Of a DNA stretch of 64,000 nt, positions 9,643 through 21,082 are shown piece by piece. A program made the translations under genes and the position numbers. The first letter of the stretch is position 1. Every line of letters begins with the position of its first letter. Below the pieces are notes generated by a model. The model did not search any database, was not told where the DNA came from, and saw nothing but the letters and a program-made list of their open reading frames with translations. This DNA is from Achatina immaculata (lineage: Eukaryota > Mollusca > Gastropoda > Stylommatophora > Achatinidae), in NCBI GenBank assembly GCA_009760885.1, contig CM019696.1, positions 49,034,574 to 49,098,573 on the forward strand, given 5' to 3'.

Positions 9643-10952
9643 CAGGCAGTCCCCGAATTACGAACGAGTTCCGTTTTCTAAATCGAATTTCTACGTAAAT
9701 GGAAACAGCTACGATTCGTTTCAAACATCAGTTATGTAGTATACAGTACCCGGGACGGCAGAGACCTGGGCATTGTAAGACATCTGTACTGGCAGCAAGA
9801 AGCAGCAGTTCGAGTTGACAATAGAACTGGAAAATATCAACCTATAAAACAAGGGGTGCGACAAGGATGTGTACTATCTCCAGATCTTTTTTCTCTGTAC
9901 AGCGAGAATATTCTAAGAACGATCATCACAGAACCAGGCATAAAAATTGGAGGATACAATATTAACAACCTTCGGTATGCTGACGACACAGTACTGATAG
10001 CTGAGAACCAACAAGACCTGCAAAATCTCTTGGATAAACTCACCAAAGAAAGTGAACAGAAAGGCCTTACTTTGAACATCAAAAAGACAGAGACTATGGT
10101 TATATCTAAGAAACAGAATCCACCAGCATGCAGTATTAAATTAAACGGAACTATTCTAAAGCAGGTGCAGAAATTCAAATACCTTGGAGCAGTAATAACT
10201 TCAGATGGGAAATGCAGAACAGAAATTAGGAACAGAATAGACCAAACAAAGACTGCATTTCAGAGAATGAGAAACATATTAGCTAACACATCTTTATCAA
10301 TGAATGTTAGAAAACGAGTCCTAAAATGCTATATTGAACCTATCTTGTTATATGAAAGTGAATCATGGACAATAGGCAAGTCTGCACAAAAATCATTGGA
10401 AGCAGCAGAAATGTGGTTTATTAGAAGAATGTTGAGAATCCCCTGGACAGCAAAAATAACTAATGAAGAATGTATGAGAAGAGCTGGAGAGACAAAAAAC
10501 CTTGTCAAAAAGATAAGAGAGAGACAATGTACTTTCATAGGACATGCAGTGAGAAGAGGGGGCAGTACAAAATATTATAACAACAGGAAAAACAGAAGGA
10601 AGAAGATCAAGAGGAAGACCAAGAGAAATGATACTGGACAGTCTGACGGGATGGTGTGAGAGGAGATCACGAACTGAGCTGATGGCCTGCATGAAGGATC
10701 GGATACTCTGGAGAAGCATAATAGCCAACGCCAGTCGGCACGGCACATGATGATGATGATGATAGTACCAAGTGTAGCTTTCTACGCTTAAGACACTAAA
10801 GAAACCGACGAACCGTGGTATACAAGCAATGTTTTGATGCGCAAAGTAGTATATGTAACTGAAATATATAATATTTGTAAACAGGCTGTGCAGGGGGTTT
10901 GTTTGTAACAAAGGGTTGTTCATAAGTTGGACGTTCATAACTCAGCTGCCTG
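9643..10952. mobile_element. Non-autonomous DNA transposon with inverted ends and TA target duplication, interrupted by a LINE
   Basis: The left end starts 'caggcagtccccgaattacg'. The right end, read inward on the minus strand, starts 'caggcagctgagttatgaac'. The two share CAGGCAG and a following TTACGAAC/TATGAAC block. Both ends are bordered by TA (9641-9642 and 10953-10954), as expected for the Tc1/mariner superfamily (pogo/Tigger-like ends by appearance). No transposase is present. After removing the nested LINE (9751-10763 plus its duplication) the element is about 0.3 kb, a MITE-sized unit. Confidence 0.75.
9751..10763 (+). pseudogene. LINE family B, 5'-truncated reverse transcriptase, nested insertion
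   Basis: Non-LTR retrotransposon fragment, read-through in frame from about 9751. It holds the fingers/palm stretch IKQGVRQGCVLSPDLFSLYS, the catalytic motif C in NNLRYADDTVLIAE, then KFKYLGAVITSDGK and the thumb/C-terminal region (YESESWTIGKSAQKSLEAAE, IRRMLRIPW). Everything upstream of motif B is missing, as is usual for target-primed reverse transcription. Near 10560 an extra base relative to the related copy at 29439 shifts the frame and scrambles the last 70 codons, so the ORF is dead. The 3' end is a (ATG/GAT)n tail. The insertion is flanked by the 6-bp duplication AGTACC (9745-9750 and 10764-10769). Confidence 0.9.
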
Positions 10953-10959
10953 TACTTCT

Positions 10960-11325
10960 ACATCTAGAAATGAATGAGTTTTTTTTCTTTAAAACCATTT
11001 TTGTGAGCACGTGTTCTGGATGTGTGCATGGAGTTAAAGACCCCCTTTGTGCAGGCCGAGAAAGATCTAAGTGGAGCTTTGAAGAGCTAAATTAGAAAAC
11101 CTGATTAATCGCACGAAAATAGCACCAAGATTTGGCGCACGAGATTTGAGCGATAGCACTTAGACAAGGCGCCAATGGAAGCGCACAGAGCAGCCTTTCA
11201 TGAAGTTCTTAACTAAACACCTGCCCTTTTCTAGGTAAAATACAGGCTGCTGAGATCTATCTTGGGGGAGACTGAGGTGGGCGGGTAGGTGCAGAACGTG
11301 AAACAAGTCAGTGCCTACACTGAAT
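10960..11325. other. No recognisable feature
   Basis: Mixed-composition sequence to the right of the transposon. No supported ORF or repeat. Confidence 0.45.
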
Positions 11326-11327
11326 AC

Positions 11328-11371
<44 letters not shown>

Positions 11372-11425
11372 ATATTGTTGTTGTTGTTGTTGTTGATGAT
11401 TATGATGATGATGATGATGATGCTG
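11328..11425. repeat. (TTG)n / (ATG)n compound microsatellite
   Basis: TTG triplets with interspersed ATG, passing into pure ATG/GAT near 11400. Confidence 0.93.
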
Positions 11426-11469
11426 GGACGAAGATGCTGTTCGATTTGACAATCAGCGACCCATAGCTG

Positions 11470-11760
11470 GCATGGTTGTCAAACTATAGTTGACATGTTA
11501 GTGTCAGTGTTGTCGAACTATAGTTGACATGTTAGTGTCAGGGTTGGCGAACTATAGTTGACATGTTAGTCTCAGTGTTGTCAAACTATAGCTGACATGC
11601 TAACGTCAAGGTTGCCGAACTATAGTTGACATGTTAGTCTCAGTGTTGTCAAACTATAGCTGACATGCTAATGTCAGTGTTGTCAAACTATAGCTGACAT
11701 GCTAACGTCAGGGTTGCCGAACTATAGCTGACATGCTAACGTCAGGGAGTCCGAATTATA
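11470..11760. repeat. 34-bp minisatellite, about 8 units
   Basis: Unit core 'aactatagttgacatgttag' followed by 'tgtcagggttgtcg'. There are two alternating variants ('tagttgacatgttag' and 'tagctgacatgctaa'). Confidence 0.92.
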
Positions 11761-11989
11761 GCTTACCAACATCCTGTCCCACTTCTCAGTTGTAACAGTA
11801 ACAGACCCAGCATGTATAGTCAAATGGAAGACAGCACGATCAATATTTCAGCACAGTGTCTTCTTCAAGGAAGACAGAAAAAGCAAAACATAAAAGGAGT
11901 GAAGAAATAAATGCTGACAGAGGAAAACTCACAGAGCGATTACGATCTCAGACTTCCGGCATTCCTCACGTGAGTCTCAGCATATACAT

Positions 11990-12650
11990 CTGTCAACAGT
12001 CAATCAAAGTTATGGTCACCCGTCAACAATCAATCAAAGTTATGGTCATCTTTCAACAGTCAATCAAAGTTATGGTCACCTGTCAGTAATCAGTCAAAGC
12101 TATGGTCATCTGTCAACAATCAAACAAAGTTATGGTCATCTTTCAACAATCAAACAAAGTTATGATTATCTGTCAACAATCAAACAAAGTTATCATCTGT
12201 CAACAATCAAACAAAGTTATGATCATCTGTCAACAATCAAACAAAGTTATGATCATCTGTCAACAATCAAACAAAGTTATGATCATCTGTCAACAATCAA
12301 ACAAAGTTATGATCATCTGTCAACAATCAAACAAAGTTATGATCATCTGTCAACAATCAAACAAAGTTATGATCATCTGTCAACAATCAAACAAAGTTAT
12401 GATCATCTGTCAACAATCAATCAAAGTTATGGTCACCTCTCAGCAATAATCAAAGTGATGGTCATCTGTCAACAATCAAACAAAGTTATGGTCACCTGTC
12501 AACAGTCAATCAAAGTTATTGTTATATGTCAACAGTCGATCGAAATTATGGTCATCTGTCAACATTCAAACAAAGTTATGGTCACCTGTCAACAATCAAA
12601 CAAAGTTATGGTCACCTGTCAACAATCAATCAGAGCTATGGTCATCTGTA
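11990..12650. repeat. 30-bp minisatellite, about 22 units
   Basis: Unit core 'caacaatcaaacaaagttat' followed by 'gatcatctgt'. The central units (about 12200-12420) are perfect and the flanks are diverged. Thirty bases is ten codons, so an ORF repeating QQSNKVMIIC runs through it. There is no start context or other sign of coding. Confidence 0.95.
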
Positions 12651-12654
12651 AAAC

Positions 12655-13068
12655 GGTCAGTTCTACTGACAGACAGATATCACAGCTGATCTCTGTCGTC
12701 AGCCCAAGTTGCACTGAAGATTGATCTTCCATCTATAGACAGCATGCATCGTCTTTCTTGTCACTTCATACAAGTGTTAACTCAAATGGATTTCAATTTG
12801 CCCAGATAACTGACACAGAGAGAGTACCCTGCACTGATCTTTACAGAATATCTGTTTTAATTAAACTGTGTTCCTTTCTCATCTTCTTCTTACAGGTATC
12901 TCAGAATATAAACAGAACTGATAAAAGACAATGTCGTCTATAAACTGATTCATGATTGAAAAGATGTGTTTCCCCTGTGAGTGATGAAGAACAAAATTGT
13001 GTTCTTGGAACGAGCTTCTTCTTAGTTCAATTTTCTCAAGGGAAAATGTCACTTGGATGTAAAAGTAA
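12655..13068. other. No recognisable feature
   Basis: Single-copy sequence between two minisatellites. A 61-codon ORF at 12758-12943 has no recognisable content. Confidence 0.45.
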
Positions 13069-13069
13069 A

Positions 13070-14872
13070 TAAAGAAGGTTCACTAGAATACAAAGGTGAC
13101 ATAGGAAGGATTAATGAAAGACAAATGTGACACAGAAAGGATCAATGGAAGACAAGTGTGACATTTAAAGGGATGAAGACAAAAATGACATGCGTAGGAT
13201 CAATGTAAGATAAAAATGACATGTGAAGGATTATTTGAAGACAAAAGCGACATAAGAAGGATCAGTGGAAGACAAAAATGACATAGGAGAAAGGATCAAT
13301 GAAATATAAAAGTGACGTACGAGGAGGGATTAACGGAAGACAAAAGTGACATAGGAGGAAGGATCAACGGAAGACAAAGCTGGCACTGTTGCTGATTATT
13401 TTTTAAAAATGACATAGGAAGGATCAATGGAAAACAAAAGTGAAATAGGAAGGATCAATGAAAGACAAAAGTGAAATAGAAAGGATCAATGGAAGACAAA
13501 AATGGCATAGGAAGGATCAGTGGAAGACAAACGTGGCACTGTTGCTGACAAATTTTCAAAAGTGACATAGGAAGGATCAATGGAAGACAAAAGTGGCATA
13601 GGAGGAAGGATCAGTGGAAGACAAAAGTGGCATAGGAGAAAGGATCAATGGAAGACAAAAGTGGCATAGGAGGAAAGATCAATGGAAGACAAAAGTGGCA
13701 TAGGAGGAAGGATCAATGGAAGACAAAAGTGGCATAGGAGGAAATATCAAAGGAAGACAAAAGTGGCATAGGAAGAAGGATCAATGGAAGACAAAAGTGG
13801 CATAGCAGGAAGGATCAATAGAAGACAAAAGTGGCACAGCAGGAAGGATCAATAGAAGACAAAAGTGTTATTGGAAAGATCAATGGAAGACAAAAGTGAC
13901 ACAGGAAGGATCAATAGAAGACAAAAGTGGCATAGCAGGAAGGATCAATAGAAGACAAAAGTGGCATAGGAGGAAGGATCATTGGAAGACAAAAGTGTCA
14001 TAGGAAAGATCAATGGAAGAAAAAAGTGGCATAGGAAGGATCAATAGAAGACAAAAGTGACATAGCAGGAAGAATCAATAGAAGACAAAAGTGGCATAGG
14101 AAAGATCAATGGAAGATAAAAGTAGCATAGGAGGAAGGATAAATGGAAGTCAAAGGTGCATAGGAAAGATCAATGGAAAACACAAGTGGCACTGTTGGTG
14201 ATTAATTTTCAACAGTGACATAGGAAGGATCAATGGAAGACAAAAATGGCATAGCAGGAAGGATCAATGGAAGACAAAAGTGGCATAGGAAGGATCAATG
14301 GAAGAGAAAAATGGCATAGAAGGAAATATCAGTGGAAGACAAAAGTGGCATAGGAAGGATCAATAGAAGACACTCGTGGCATAGGAGGAAGGATCAATGG
14401 AAGACAAAAGTGGCATAGGAAGGATCAATGGAAGACAAAAATATCACTATTGCTGATTAATTTTCAAAAGTGACATAGGAAGGATCAATAGAAGACAAAA
14501 GTGGCATAGGAAAAATCAATGGAAGACAAAAGTGGCATAGGAGGAAGGATCAATGGAAGACAAAAATGGCATAGGAGGAAGGATCAGTGAAAGACAAAAG
14601 TGGCATAGGAGGAAGGATCAATGGAAGACAAAAATGGCATAGGAGGAAGGATCAATGGAAGACAAACATGGCATAGGAAGGATCAATGGAAGACAAACAT
14701 GGCATAGGAAGGATCAATGAAGAAGACAAAAGTGTCATAGGAAAGATCAATGGAAACAAAAATGACATAGGATGGATCAGTAGAAGACACACGTGGCATA
14801 GGAGGAAGGATAAATAGAAGACAAAATTGGCATAGGAAGGATCAATGGAAGATAAAAGTGGCACTGTTGCTG
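13070..14872. repeat. 1.8-kb minisatellite of 30-34 bp units with a recurring longer module
   Basis: Units read 'ggaagacaaaagtggcatag' followed by '(gag)gaaggatcaat'. The optional 'gag' makes 31- and 34-bp forms. A longer module, 'ggcactgttgctgatta' plus 'ttttcaaaagtgac', recurs at about 13381, 13533, 14187, 14443 and 14857. That suggests blocks of units were duplicated together. There is no open frame of note. Confidence 0.95.
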
Positions 14873-15044
14873 ATTATTTTTGTAGTGGTAACAGATTATT
14901 TATGGTATAGCCTCTGTGTAAGAAACATGTATCTGTGGTAGCTCAAACCCTCACCTAGAAGAATAATTCTCACATCTCGCTGCCTGAATCGTGTTAATAG
15001 ATTCCCCATAATTCCACAGAGGAGATGTTCTTTAACAGTTGATC

Positions 15045-15310
15045 TACGACCTGTTAGTTGTTGGACATCTTAGTTGTTGGACATTTTGTTAGTTGTTGGA
15101 CATCTTGTTAGTTGTTGAGCATCTTGCTAGTTGCTGGACATCTTACTAGTTATTGGATATCTTAGTTGTTGGACTTGTTTTGTTGTTATAGGACATCTTG
15201 CTAGTTGTTAGAGATTCTGTAACTGTGGGACATGTTGAAAGTCCCTGGACATCTTGCTAGTTCTGGAACATGTCGCAAGTTCTGGGACATCTTGCAAGAT
15301 GTTGGAGACT
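15045..15310. repeat. Degenerate tandem repeat, about 18-20 bp
   Basis: Motif 'tagttgttggacatcttg' repeated with many substitutions, more diverged towards the right. Confidence 0.8.
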
Positions 15311-15504
15311 AGGAGTGTACAAGGAGCGCTTCTCCCATTGGTCGCTTTCTGAACCTATAACGAGCTCCTTCTGTTAAGCTCCGCCTCATTCGCACTGACC
15401 TGAAACAAAAAATAGAAAAATTGTAATAAATAATTAGAAAGAAGAGTTAAACAAACCATAGATATTATCCACGTAATTATCAGGAAGTCCTACAGATAAC
15501 GACA

Positions 15505-15528
15505 CTTCTTCTTCTTCTTCTTCTTCTA
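15505..15528. repeat. (CTT)n microsatellite
   Basis: Seven CTT triplets. On the minus strand this is a GAA run like those ending other retroposed pieces in the window (4495, 28862, 25528). Confidence 0.85.
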
Positions 15529-15649
15529 TGGTCCGCCACATGGACAGAGACACGCCTCTTCCGCGACTACCGCAATGAGCAAAAGTTCAGGTTTGCCTAG
15601 AGTTTACCATTTTCTTCTCCTGGGGTCAGTTTTGGACTTTCAGGTCACT

Positions 15650-15882
15650 GTAGAGAGTGGAGGATGTGTTATGGAGTATGGAGGATGTGTTATGGAGTAT
15701 TTATGGAGTATGGAGGATGTGTTGTGGAGTATGGAGGATGTGTTATGGAGTATGGAGGATGTGTTATGGAGTATGGAGGATGTGTTATGGAGTATGGAGG
15801 ATGTGTTATGGAGTATGGAGGATGTGTTGTGGAGTATGGAGGATGTGTTATGGAGTATGGAGGATGTGTTATGGAGCGTGGA
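15650..15882. repeat. 21-bp minisatellite, about 11 units
   Basis: Unit 'tatggaggatgtgttatgga' plus g. Because it is seven codons long, all three plus-strand frames stay open (MEDVLWS and others). There is no evidence of a protein. Confidence 0.95.
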
Positions 15883-15885
15883 GAC

Positions 15886-16005
15886 TGTTCTAGAGTTTGG
15901 ATGACCTTCTGTTTATGCAGAGTTTTGATGACCTTCTGTTTATGTAGAGTTTGGATGACCTTCTGTTTATGCAGAGTTTGGATGACCTTCTGTTTATGCA
16001 GATAT
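15886..16005. repeat. 27-bp minisatellite, 4 units
   Basis: Unit core 'gagtttggatgaccttctgt' followed by 'ttatgca'. It abuts the 21-bp array. Confidence 0.93.
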
Positions 16006-16049
16006 CTTGTACCTTACAGTGCTCTTGTCTGAGTCTGAAAACTGCTGGG

Positions 16050-16235
16050 TTTTTGCATCTGTTTAGGTTTATTATGCCATCTTTGGGCTATCTGTTTAGC
16101 TTTATTATGCCATCTTTGGGCTATCTGTTTAGCTTTATTATGCCATCTTTGGGCTATCTGTTTAGCTTTATTATGCCATCTTTGGGTTATCTGTTTAGCT
16201 TTATTATGCCATCTTTGGGCTGTCTGCTGTCTTTG
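16050..16235. repeat. 33-bp minisatellite, about 5.5 units
   Basis: Unit core 'tttattatgccatctttggg' followed by 'ctatctgtttagc'. Very homogeneous, so probably recently expanded. Confidence 0.95.
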
Positions 16236-16421
16236 TCTTCATGCATTACCGTACTTCCCTAGATAACATTTTTACAGACTGAATATCTGAAAGGGATTAA
16301 TTAATATTATGATGATATCAGATTAATAACAAAAAGAAACTTTGTATTTTGATCCAGTAACTTATTTCTCTGACTGGCTGACTGAAGAAAAGGTAAAGAA
16401 CTGTTAGATTAATGTGGAACT

Positions 16422-16423
<2 letters not shown>

Positions 16424-16470
<47 letters not shown>

Positions 16471-16486
16471 GAGAGAGAGAGAGAGA
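16424..16486. repeat. (GA)n microsatellite
   Basis: About 30 GA dinucleotides with one GGAA interruption. Confidence 0.95.
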
Positions 16487-16667
16487 ACGTAAAATTCGTA
16501 ACACAGAAATCTTAGAGTTTTACATAACAAAAAGGATTTTGACAAAAATATTTTTAAAATATCTACTTACGAAACAAACTGACGGCATTTGAAAACAAAA
16601 TAACGCAGTAAACACATGGGGGTTTCGTGAAGCTTGGAGAACTGATAAATAGAACCGATGGATTGTG

Positions 16668-17232
16668 AATCTGTTGATGACAAGACATGAAGCAACTGAA
16701 GACAAGACATGAAACAGCTGGAGACACGACATGAAGCAACTGGAGATACGACATGAAACAGCTGGAGACACGACATGAAACAGCTGGATACACTATATGA
16801 AACAGCTGGAGTCAAGACATGAAACAGCTGGAGACACGACATGAAACAGCTGGAGACAAAACATGAAACAGCTGAAGACAAGACATGAAACAGCTGGAGA
16901 CACGATATGAAACAGCTGGAGATACGACATGAAACAGCTGGAGACACGACATGAAACAGCTGGAGACACGATATGAAACAGCTGAAGACACAACGTAAAG
17001 AAACTGGAGTCAAGACACGAAGCAGCTGAAGACACGACATGAAACAGCTGGAAACATGACATGAAACAGCTGAAGACACGACATAAAACAGCTGGAGACA
17101 CGACATGAAACAGCTGAAGACACAACATGAAACAGCTGACGATACGACATGAAACAACTGAAGACACTATATGAAACAGCTGGAGACAAGACATGGCACA
17201 ACTGAAAATACGACACGAAACAGCTGGAGACA
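16668..17232. repeat. 22-bp minisatellite, about 25 units
   Basis: Unit core 'gacatgaaacagctggagac' followed by 'ac'. It generates overlapping minus-strand ORFs of up to 196 codons with a 22-residue period (three units). These are repeat artefacts. Confidence 0.95.
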
Positions 17233-17234
17233 AT

Positions 17235-17590
17235 ATTTAAAACTAAGCTTAAGACCAGTAATCAACACTGATTGGATTTTTCGAAGATTGTAAAGAGAAA
17301 AACACAATAGTTTGGCCTTGAGACAGAGACTGGTGCGGTAGTGGAAACAGAGGTCTCCAAAGCGAAGAAATGAAACAACTGTTTATGATTATCTGTTATA
17401 TCAGAACAAATATTCATCAACATCTTCTCTGTTTTATGGATTATAAAGCGCATAGAGCAGATCGAAATGATTATTTATAGTGGACAACTGCAGCAAAGAT
17501 ATACACTATCTAATAATTAGTGTATAGGGATAAAACTATGCACAAAGCACTGCAATAAAGCTGTGATACCAAAATGTATAAACTAGGAAA
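17235..17590. other. No recognisable feature
   Basis: AT-rich sequence between the 22-bp array and the Penelope-like remnant. Nothing coding is supported. Confidence 0.45.
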
Positions 17591-17591
17591 A

Positions 17592-17920
17592 AAGTAGGAA
17601 CAGCTTTATTATTTAACGATAACACGCTTGTGACGTTTCGGCGCGAGCCTTTGTCAAACAAAAACAAACAGGACGAAGAATCAGAGAGAGGAGACAAAGT
17701 ATAGATTCACATCAAGCTTATGTAAACAAAATAACAAAAAATGAAAAAGAATTAATGAGAAAAATAAAGAAAAATGTAACTGAATGAAAACTTATCTCAG
17801 TCCGTGTAAAGGCACAAAAGTATCGCTTGTGTGGATTCAGGAACATAAACAATATGTGTCCATTACCAGGGGTTATCACGAGTTCGTGCCGGTAACCTTC
17901 ATCAAACAGTGCCACGCAGA
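17592..17920 (-). mobile_element. Possible Penelope-like terminal remnant with a decayed hammerhead ribozyme core
   Basis: Read on the minus strand, 17633-17666 gives a 'ttgacaa' box, a stem-loop 'aggctcgcgcc' (GGC/GCC stem, TCGC loop) and then 'gaaacgtc'. That is the layout of the hammerhead core (CUGANGA - stem II - GAAA) found in Penelope-like retroelement ends. The conserved G of CUGANGA is A here, so activity is unlikely. About 230 bp to the right the minus strand carries 'ttgatgaaggttaccggcac', a second similar box. No reverse transcriptase is visible. This is inference from layout only. Confidence 0.35.
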
Positions 17921-18183
17921 TGATACAAGCCGCTTAGCACTTGAGACCCGCTGCATTCAAGATTATGGGACGCTGGAACCACATGGTTTGAATTCGTTAT
18001 TTAGCTACACATAATCTTCCACAATCATACTCGTTCTCGCTTGTTGCACATAGTTTAGTAGACTCACACATCATCACACTGACTCTCCAGTCATCCCTGT
18101 TCTTTGTATAATTCTCTGCTCCTTCTATGTGTATCCCTTGTCTCTTAACATTTTCTACACTCAGCCATGCACTATTTTGCACC

Positions 18184-18185
<2 letters not shown>

Positions 18186-18246
<61 letters not shown>
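18186..18246. repeat. (TA)n microsatellite
   Basis: About 30 TA dinucleotides, directly before the minus-strand tRNA-like SINE. Confidence 0.95.
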
Positions 18247-18247
<1 letters not shown>

Positions 18248-18268
18248 TAACAATACTATACCAATACC

Positions 18269-18352
18269 TAGAGAAAGAAAAATGACAAGAAATTTATCTG
18301 GATTGAACCACGAACTCCGGTAAGTCGAGCAACCGTCTAGTCACGAGAGAAT
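18269..18352 (-). repeat. tRNA-derived SINE, minus-strand copy
   Basis: Read on the minus strand it contains a box A-like 'tgactagacggttgctcgac', a box B-like 'gtggttcaatcc' (consensus GGTTCGANTCC), then 'aaatttcttgtc' and 'atttttctttctct'. It is homologous over about 85 bp to the plus-strand copy at 19714-19800, so the two form an inverted pair around the 45-bp array. It abuts the TA microsatellite. Confidence 0.65.
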
Positions 18353-18354
18353 TG

Positions 18355-18720
18355 TCTAGTCACGAGAGAACCGTTTAGACACGAGACAACAGTACATTAA
18401 TCAACTATCTCTCACGCCAAACAAAAAAGAGAGAGAGGGGGGGGGGTGTTTGATAGAAAAGCCATCAGTGTCTGTCTGGTCGAAAATCGTGACTGCAGGA
18501 AATGAAACGAGGTCATGACACAGAAATTCCGTCGCTTAGATTCTTTTTCTCCCAGGTACCAAATTTTTGAGAGACAAACATAAACACATGGTCTCCTACA
18601 AATGTCTAGAGCATACTGGACAACAATAACAACAAATAAATACTTTTTTATATCAAGGTATTTTCAGTTTTGGGTTGCACATAGTTCTCCACTAAAAGGA
18701 AAAAAACAGCGAAACTTTGG
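18355..18720. other. No recognisable feature
   Basis: Contains two or three short 'gtctagtcacgagagaa' repeats next to the SINE and a G-run near 18438. No ORF of note. Confidence 0.45.
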
Positions 18721-18724
18721 CAGG

Positions 18725-19712
18725 ACAAGTAATAGAACATAGTGTTGTATGGTAAGAACTAGAACTAGACAAAGTAATAGAACACAGTGTTGTATGGTAA
18801 GAACTAGAACTAGACAAAGTAATAGAACACAGTGTTGTATGGTAAGAACTAGAACTAGACAAAGTAATAGAACATAGTGTTGTATGGTAAGAACTAGAAC
18901 TAGACAAAGTAATAGAACACAGTGTTGTATGGTAAGAACTAGAACTAGACAAAGTAATAGAACACAGTGTTGTATGGTAAGAACTAGAACTAGACAAAGT
19001 AATAGAACATAGTGTTGTATGGTAAGAACTAGAACTAGACAAAGTAATAGAACATAGTATTGTATGGTAAGAACTAGAACTAGACAAAATAATAGAACAT
19101 AGTGTTGTATGGTAAGAACTAGAACTAGACAAAGTAATATAATACAGTGTTGTACGGTAAGAACTAGAACTAGACAAAGTAATAGAACATAGTGTTGTAT
19201 GGTAAGAACTAGAACTAGACAAATTAATAGAACATAGTGTTGTATGGTAAGAACTAGAACTAGACAAAGTAATAGAACATAGTGTTGTATGGTAAGAATT
19301 AGAACTAAACAAAGTAATAGAACATAGTGTTGTATGGTAATAACTAGAACTAGACAAAGTAATAGAACACAGTGTTGTATGGTAAGAACTAGAACTAAAC
19401 AAAGTAATAGAATACAGTGTTATATGGTAAGAACTAGAAATAGACAAAGTAATAGAACACAGTGTTGTATGGTAAGAACTAGAACTAGACAAAGTAATAG
19501 AACATAGTATTGTATGGTAAGAACTAGAACTAGACAAAGTTATAGAACACAGTGTTGTATAGTAAAAACTAGAACTAGACAAAGTAATAGAACACACTGT
19601 TGTATGGTAAGAACTCGAACTAGACAAAGAGTACTGTGTTTTATTGTAAGGACTAGAACTAGGCAAAGTAATAGAACATAGTGTTGTATGGTAAGAACTC
19701 GAACTAGAAACT
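18725..19712. repeat. 45-bp minisatellite, about 21-22 units
   Basis: Unit core 'gtaatagaacacagtgttgt' followed by 'atggtaagaactagaactagacaaa'. The unit is 15 codons, so a 324-codon minus-strand ORF with the period SSSSSYHTTLCSITL runs through. The start and end of that ORF fall at the array edges, which argues against a gene. Variation between units (acac/acat) occurs in patches. Confidence 0.95.
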
Positions 19713-19713
19713 A

Positions 19714-19800
19714 TCCTTTCATGGCTAGACTGTTGCTAGTCCTGCTGGAGGTCATGGTTTAAGTCCCATGTATTTCTCTTGTCATTTTTCTTTCTCTCAA
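19714..19800 (+). repeat. tRNA-derived SINE, plus-strand copy
   Basis: Box A-like 'atggctagactgttgctagt' with a self-complementary CTAG...CTAG D-arm, followed by box B-like 'catggtttaagtccc' about 30 bp later. The tail 'tttctcttgtcatttttctt' is shared with the copy at 18269-18352. It abuts the end of the 45-bp array. Confidence 0.65.
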
Positions 19801-21082
19801 ATCTAAAAGTGTTGTGTCTATAGTTTTTGTCCGAGTTCTGACCATGCGGACCGTGTTCTGTTACTTTAGCCTAAGAAAATCTTGTTGTTTCCTTTTTGTA
19901 GAAATTTGTATCTTAAAAAAATGCTACACTACAAATATGATCAGTAAGTTCCATTTTTGTAAGAAAGAAAACGAATGTGCCGAATGATTGAAAAAAAGAA
20001 ACACCAGTAATTAGCTCATATTGATGAAATAAACCTTTTCTGAAGCCCCTGTACAAGTCTTCTTGTCTTAAATATTAGAGTAATTATAGATATTTTTTCA
20101 GCTTACTAACTATCTCCCGCTTCCTCATAAAGTGACCAATCATTTTCGTCTGTCGTTTTCTCTCAAGATGATTAATTTCATTACATCGTGAATTAATAAC
20201 AACCTGTCAGGTATCTTGCTCGGTGTCGTAGCTACAGGTGGGGTAGTCATTATGAATCATAAGTATTCAGGAAAAAAAACGCGAAGCTTCCTTTACTGCG
20301 CGTTATTATCTAATTATCTCGGCGAAATTATTGCTCTCGTTGTCAATGAGACAAAAAGCGATGCTACTGATACACTGTAATTGCTCTATTCCTGAACAAT
20401 ATAGAACAATACCGGACAGACAGTTAGAAGAACCCTTTTACTTTTACCGTACTTATTCAAAATATCGCGTGTCACGTCGCAGTTAGAGTGGGAAACACGC
20501 TAAGCGGTAACGCGAGGAGTATTGTCTATGGTCAGGGCACTGTATGGGTGAGCAGAGATTTTGGTGTCTAATTCACTTTAGTGGATAATCTTTTCAAGAT
20601 TTGATCAACCATTATTTCAGTGATCGAACACATCAAGACGTCTCTGTCCTTTATTTTAAGATATTTAAAAAAAACACTCGAACAAAAGATAATTATAGAC
20701 ATTACATTCCTTGTAATTATACAGGGTTATTTTACGCAATAGCATACGTAAAACTAAACACAATAGCAACATATTTTTATCGCAGCAATAACTCATTATT
20801 CTGTTTATGTAATGAAGAATGCCAAATTAATAGCAGACATTTTCTCCATCCTAATTATTAAATCAGTTATGTTTACCTGAAAAAAAGCTCATCACCTCGA
20901 ACAGTTTTAAACGAAAAGCTTTCTTAAAACTGTCGCCAGATATCACTGATACTGTTTCCATATCTGCCTGTTTAAATCTAAATTCAACATTCTTTCTGAA
21001 GATCTAGGTATTTTGTAGAGAACACGCCAACTGCCTGTGGAAGGTTCTTCCAAATCTGCCTATTATCCTACTGGACAACGAG

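Noticed and set aside
12102..12449. ORF repeating QQSNKVMIIC
   Set aside because: 30-bp minisatellite; a frame of ten codons without a stop is expected by chance.
11990..12650. CRISPR-like array of 30-bp repeats
   Set aside because: Repeats are directly adjacent without spacers, in a eukaryotic context.
18692..19666. 324-codon ORF with a SSSSSYHTTLCSITL period
   Set aside because: Unit length of 45 bp keeps the frame open by chance; the ORF begins and ends at the array edges and the variation between units is not biased to third positions as far as I can see.
20601..20861. 86-codon ORF in the 5' flank of GPCR gene 1
   Set aside because: Not preserved in the homologous flank of gene 2 and without recognisable content.
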